Source of the DNA: Galaxea fascicularis
Taxonomy: Eukaryota > Cnidaria > Anthozoa > Scleractinia > Euphylliidae
Assembly: GCA_948470475.1 (NCBI GenBank)
Contig: OX419345.1
Span: 22,501 to 86,500 of the forward strand
Reading direction: 5' to 3'
DNA: 64,000 bases
Under the pieces are notes generated by a model. It made no database searches, was not told the DNA's origin, and worked only from the letters and a program-made list of their open reading frames with translations. A program made the position numbers and the translations under genes. The stretch's first letter is position 1, and each line of letters begins with the position of its first letter. Positions 61,742-64,000 of the stretch are shown piece by piece.

Positions 61742-63662
61742 CGTCATGATCATCGTCGTCTTCGTCATCTTCATCATCATCATCCTCTTCACTATCATCA
61801 GGTTGGTCTTCCTTTCTGTGCATCCTTGATTTATTTTGTTGTTTCTCAGGTGTTGGTGTCTGTTCATGTTTTCTTTTAATAAGGTCATACATGCTGGGAG
61901 TTCGAACTACTGCATCCTAGGTAAATAAAAAGTATGGACAAAAGAAACATGTAAAAATATAATAGGTTACACTTAATGATTACCTCTGCTTTAGATTTTA
62001 TATAATTTACCAAGTTCAGAAGAAGGGGCTTATTATAATGGTAGTATTGTGTGGCTCCAGAAAATATGCATACCCCCCCAGAGGTTTTTTTTGGTTTGCA
62101 CCCCCACCCCTTCAGAATTACCAATTTAGCTCCACATGTTTCCACTGACCTTCTATGGGGGGTATGGACATTTTCCAGAACTGCACATTATGCTAAAAAG
62201 TAAGAGTTTAAGATAACCAGGGTAAAATTGATGAGACTGAAACTTGGACTTGTACCCAGGGCTAGACCTTGTGGTTTATCACAGAAAATAACCACTAAAT
62301 AGGCCATATTCGTATTCTCTGTATTGAACTGGATCTAGCATGAAGTGGAGGCTCTTGCGGGGGAATACATTTACATCTGAAAAGATTCCCCCGCAAGAGC
62401 CTCCACTTCATGCTAGATCCAGGTCAATAACAAGAATATGAATATGGCCTAATGACTGATCCCCAAAATAAATAATATGATGGCAAAAACTTCATGCTAG
62501 CCCACATTTAGAGCACATATATAAAAGAAGACAATAAAGTACATTTACAGGACAATAGAGGAATACGGATTTACATATTTGGGTTACCATGACGTTCTTG
62601 CCAATATGATTTCTCGAAACCATAAACATTTTCAGCAAATCAAGATGCCCTTTTCCTTAATTCTCAAAGGGGTGTTAGGTACCACCAGTAAAAAGAAACG
62701 TATAAATGTATTTCCATATTGTGCTCTGTGCAAGTGGCGCCAAAAGGACCAAAATGGCGCCAATTTCAAAATAAACAATGCAAATGCAATTACCTCATCT
62801 TCGGTTTGAGGATCGCTTTCTTCCTCCATCATGTACCGCTTCCTCTCAGTCTTCTTTTTCGGAGATTTAGAATTTTCGAAACCCGTTAAATAACGATGGT
62901 CTGTTAACATCTGAACATTTAAGGTTTCATAAACCTTTCTTCGCTTTCTGTCACTTCGGCGAATCAGTTCAGAGTCGTCATCCAAAACCTCTTTCAAGTC
63001 TTTGCGTTTTTTGTTTCCCTTTTGAGTCGCAGTCATTGGAACTATAGCTCCTTTGCCTGTGCAAAAAAATACGAAGAAAATGTCTTCCAAGAGATAGTTT
63101 AAGTGTTTTGGTAAAAGGGAAAGACTGAATTAAAATTCATGGTGTGAATGCAACCGCGGTAAAGTGAGCTTACCTCTCCCATGGAAATTTCGACAAGAAT
63201 TTCTTGCTTCGACTGCACATGTACTCGGGCCATTAAGCTTAAGTGTTCTAAAATAAATGGCAAAGTCTTTTTTTATAAACTCAGAGAATTAAGGCAAGGA
63301 GAATGAATCTGGCTTCACACAAACCTATGAACAAAAATAGTAGCAAATATCAATCTCATAAATTACCTTGCAGATTGCCGTGTGGAACGAATCAGTGGAA
63401 CTGTTGCGGTTAGACTGGCGTATCCATGACTTTTAAACTCCTCGACACTCCGCAAACGACGTCTTTTAGGGGATAAAGGCTTCATCTCTAGCCCACTTTC
63501 GTCACTCGACGGTTCCTTTAGAGAAAAAAGAGCTACTAAATAAACTCCAGGGTTACTGTCTGTACAACATGATCGTTGGTTTGACGAGCATGTGCTCGTC
63601 ATCATAAATAACTGCGCTACTTTTTGACCACTTAACGAGGCTACCCCAAGTAAGCCATACAT
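46618..63662 (-). CDS. ATAD2: ATAD2/ATAD2B-type AAA+ ATPase with bromodomain
   Basis: A nuclear chromatin regulator related to yeast Yta7 that binds acetylated histones and uses ATP to unload or exchange them. Exons, 5' to 3': 63367-63662, 63174-63247, 62794-63056, 61592-61916, 61000-61116, 59574-59761, 57839-57980, 57279-57427, 55654-55902, 55052-55439, 54437-54867, 54076-54294, 53708-53807, 52759-52958, 52354-52599, 48133-48169, 46973-47641, 46618-46850. All phases agree: 4326 nt, up to 1441 aa (vertebrate ATAD2 about 1390, ATAD2B about 1458). Order: basic N-terminus, poly-Asp tract, GASLADVDP-like motif (IGSSLADVDPMNID), AAA1, degenerate AAA2, bromodomain, acidic linker, C-terminal helical end (ERYYSALQCCIHKQRHDHNK). 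The ATG at 63662 has an in-frame stop upstream, but later ATGs (63605, 63602, 63482) or an upstream spliced start cannot be excluded. Invertebrates usually have one gene for the vertebrate pair. Confidence 0.95.
47807..48046. mobile_element. MITE with GGGCCCAGTTGTTTGAAAGC ends
   Basis: 240 bp; right end GCTTTTAAACAACCGGGCCC. Inner words GGATTAGCAT occur on both sides. The ends resemble the palindromic family at 22244 and 58330. It lies in an ATAD2 intron. Confidence 0.65.
49360..50141. mobile_element. 782-bp DNA element with 5-bp target duplication
   Basis: Ends CAGGGCAGGAAACTTTCTTG and CAAGTTTTCTGCCCTG are flanked by exact CTATA copies (49355-49359 and 50142-50146). Both subterminal regions hold several CTTGTCC words in both orientations, which could be transposase sites. 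No transposase ORF. It lies in the large ATAD2 intron. Confidence 0.75.
50150..50605 (+). mobile_element. Possible LINE 3' end with AACTG tail
   Basis: A T-rich stretch ends in AAATAAACTGAACTGAACTGA, a short pentamer tail of the kind found on CR1/L2-like 3' ends. There is no clear reverse transcriptase frame, so the assignment is weak. Confidence 0.3.
50984..51998. mobile_element. 1-kb piggyBac-type non-autonomous element
   Basis: CCCATTGACTACC and GGTAGTCAATGGG ends between TTAA sites (50980-50983 and 51999-52002). Internal ORFs are short and not recognised as a transposase. It lies in the same ATAD2 intron as 49360-50141. Confidence 0.65.
52354..52958 (-). other. ATAD2: ATAD2 bromodomain exons
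   Basis: Two exons code for an acetyl-lysine reader. Seen: RELRIFLRDVHTKLITDRRF (helix Z), KPVD, VPDYLEVIKEPMDLATI (ZA loop) and DIDLITSNALKYNPDRDP, where the Asn of SNALKYNPD is the conserved acetyl-lysine anchor, then KLIRHRACELADLA. All key positions are kept, so binding should be intact. Confidence 0.93.
53537..53588 (-). ncRNA. Hammerhead ribozyme motif in ATAD2 intron
   Basis: Minus strand: ACCC, CTGATGA, a perfect stem II GACACT/AGTGTC with loop AGACAGG, GAAA, CGTT, GGGT. Stem I ACCC/GGGT pairs and may extend with TTCAC/GTGAA across a bulge. Stem III is nearly absent. The core is intact and cleavage would follow GTT. It is probably the arm of another Penelope-like element. It is on the same strand as ATAD2, so it would be part of the pre-mRNA. 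Confidence 0.65.
54021..54046. repeat. (CTAT)n microsatellite
   Basis: About six tetranucleotide units immediately downstream of an ATAD2 exon. Confidence 0.85.
54437..55439 (-). other. ATAD2: AAA1 lid, spacer and degenerate AAA2 of ATAD2
   Basis: 55052-55439 carries the AAA1 lid (CVGYCGADIKALCTEAA) and ALRRRYPQIY. 54437-54867 holds an acidic Ser-rich spacer (LSDEEASSDDDLGP) and the start of AAA2. There the Walker A reads CGGQGMGQST, lacking the usual Lys, and the next exon has VVYSPHF where Walker B acidic residues would be. An inactive AAA2 is normal in this family. Confidence 0.88.
55654..57980 (-). other. ATAD2: AAA1 ATPase core of ATAD2
   Basis: Three exons. Walker A HGPPGTGKT spans the 57839/57427 splice. 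Others: FMRKGADCLSKWVGESERQL (pore-loop region), Walker B IIFFDEIDGLAPV, sensor GATNRIDAID and the arginine-finger region RRPGRFDRE. All catalytic residues are present, so this domain should hydrolyse ATP. Confidence 0.94.
55947..56463. mobile_element. MITE 'ATAGAATATCCCAC', long copy
   Basis: Left end TACCATAGAATATCCCACAA and TCACTTGTATTCTC; right end GAAAATACAGGTGACAAGG then AATATTCCTTGGTA. It is longer than the relative at 43322-43432. Confidence 0.6.
58330..58456. mobile_element. Palindromic element 'GGCCCCAGTTGTTCAAA', copy 2
   Basis: Same ends and GGATAGCGCTATCC core as 22244-22392, in an ATAD2 intron. Confidence 0.75.
59885..60040 (-). mobile_element. tRNA-like SINE, minus copy of a head-to-head pair
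   Basis: On the minus strand: AGTGGCTTAATAGCTCGGTA (box A region), GGTTCAAGCCC (box B), then TTCAGGCTTCTTTACACAAT. It shares body and box B with 60106-60250 in the opposite orientation. Confidence 0.7.
60106..60250 (+). mobile_element. tRNA-like SINE, plus copy of a head-to-head pair
   Basis: AGTGGCTTCATAGCTCAGTT, GGGTTCAAGCCC and TTCAGGCTTCTTTACACAAT, followed by diverged AATTG/CAATT-rich sequence. It is separated from its mirror copy by about 65 bp. Confidence 0.7.
61693..61739 (-). repeat. (GAT)n microsatellite coding poly-Asp in ATAD2
   Basis: A near-pure run of GAT codons on the minus strand, with further acidic codons on both sides, gives the acidic tract known from ATAD2 N-termini. 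Codon purity implies recent slippage. Confidence 0.9.
62057..62187. mobile_element. MITE with CTCCAGAAAATATGCAT ends
   Basis: The left end CTCCAGAAAATATGCATACC, then a C run; the right end GGGGGGTATGGACATTTTCC. It lies in an ATAD2 intron. Confidence 0.55.
62301..62450. repeat. 150-bp near-perfect hairpin in ATAD2 intron
   Basis: About 65-bp arms, from AGGCCATATTCGTATTCT to GCTCTTGCGGGGGAAT and back, round a loop of about 20 nt. Only a few mismatches over the whole stem. Confidence 0.85.
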
Positions 63663-64000
63663 ACTCTCTCTTCTCTATTCCCTATATTTTTCCCTCTCCC
63701 ATTCCCAGACCGCAAAGTGCGTAGGAGATGCGTATTTTCTCTGGTTTTCACCATGATGCTGGCATGAAGCTGTCGGCCATTTTACGGGACCAATTGTTCG
63801 AATGTTGTGAAGTCCCGGATGTGGAAGTCAGTTGGGTCAGCAAATACTGCTAGGATTCGCCAATATTTTTGTTATTTCGGCTTCTGCAATAAACAAAAAA
63901 CAAGGTTAATACCAAGGAACCAAAAAAAAGAAAAAATTAAATTGACGGGAGAGTGCTATTCGGCTTCTTTTTTACTCATATTTACATCTCAGGGCCCGCG
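63663..64000. other. Upstream region of ATAD2
   Basis: No coding sequence recognised. It contains the presumed ATAD2 promoter: pyrimidine-rich sequence just above the start and a GGCCATTTTACG word near 63777. The window ends here. Confidence 0.5.

Noticed and set aside
61598..61879. Poly-His ORF on the plus strand.
   Set aside because: It is the antisense of the poly-Asp coding microsatellite in an ATAD2 exon.

Overview
The window is animal nuclear DNA: AT-rich, with genes cut into many short exons by GT-AG introns and with small transposon remnants throughout. The five conserved proteins, the tRNA-like SINEs, the palindromic MITEs and a Penelope-like element carrying hammerhead ribozyme motifs fit a cnidarian, most likely an anthozoan such as a stony coral. 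The taxon is an inference from general knowledge; no search was run.

Layout. (1) 202-4702, + strand: the last seven coding exons of CCDC25; the N-terminal exons lie left of the window. An intron holds a Penelope-like remnant with long inverted arms. (2) 4703-11436: no convincing gene, several MITEs and one orphan ORF. (3) 11437-36790, - strand: a complete CSE1L/XPO2 (exportin-2) gene in 32 coding exons. The joined exons keep one frame and predict 968 aa. (4) 38580-38696, - strand: OST4, a 38-residue subunit of oligosaccharyltransferase, short enough to be missed by ORF length filters. (5) 42081-43917, + strand: ACOT13/THEM2 hotdog thioesterase in two coding exons. (6) 46618-63662, - strand: an ATAD2/ATAD2B (yeast Yta7-like) AAA+ ATPase with bromodomain, 18 coding exons and about 1441 aa if the most upstream ATG is used.

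The five genes belong to unrelated housekeeping processes: nuclear transport, N-glycosylation, acyl-CoA hydrolysis, chromatin, and an NFACT-R-type coiled-coil protein. Nothing suggests an operon or a shared pathway. CCDC25 converges on CSE1L and ACOT13 converges on ATAD2; OST4 and ACOT13 are divergent.

The less ordinary content is in the introns and gaps: three hammerhead ribozyme motifs with intact cores plus one decayed copy, a MITE nested inside a Penelope arm, a 782-bp element with a 5-bp target duplication, TTAA-flanked elements, long hairpins, a minisatellite split by a SINE, and a candidate stop-containing alternative exon in CSE1L. I found no convincing new multi-gene system. The ribozyme-bearing retroelement and the candidate alternative exon are the best leads.
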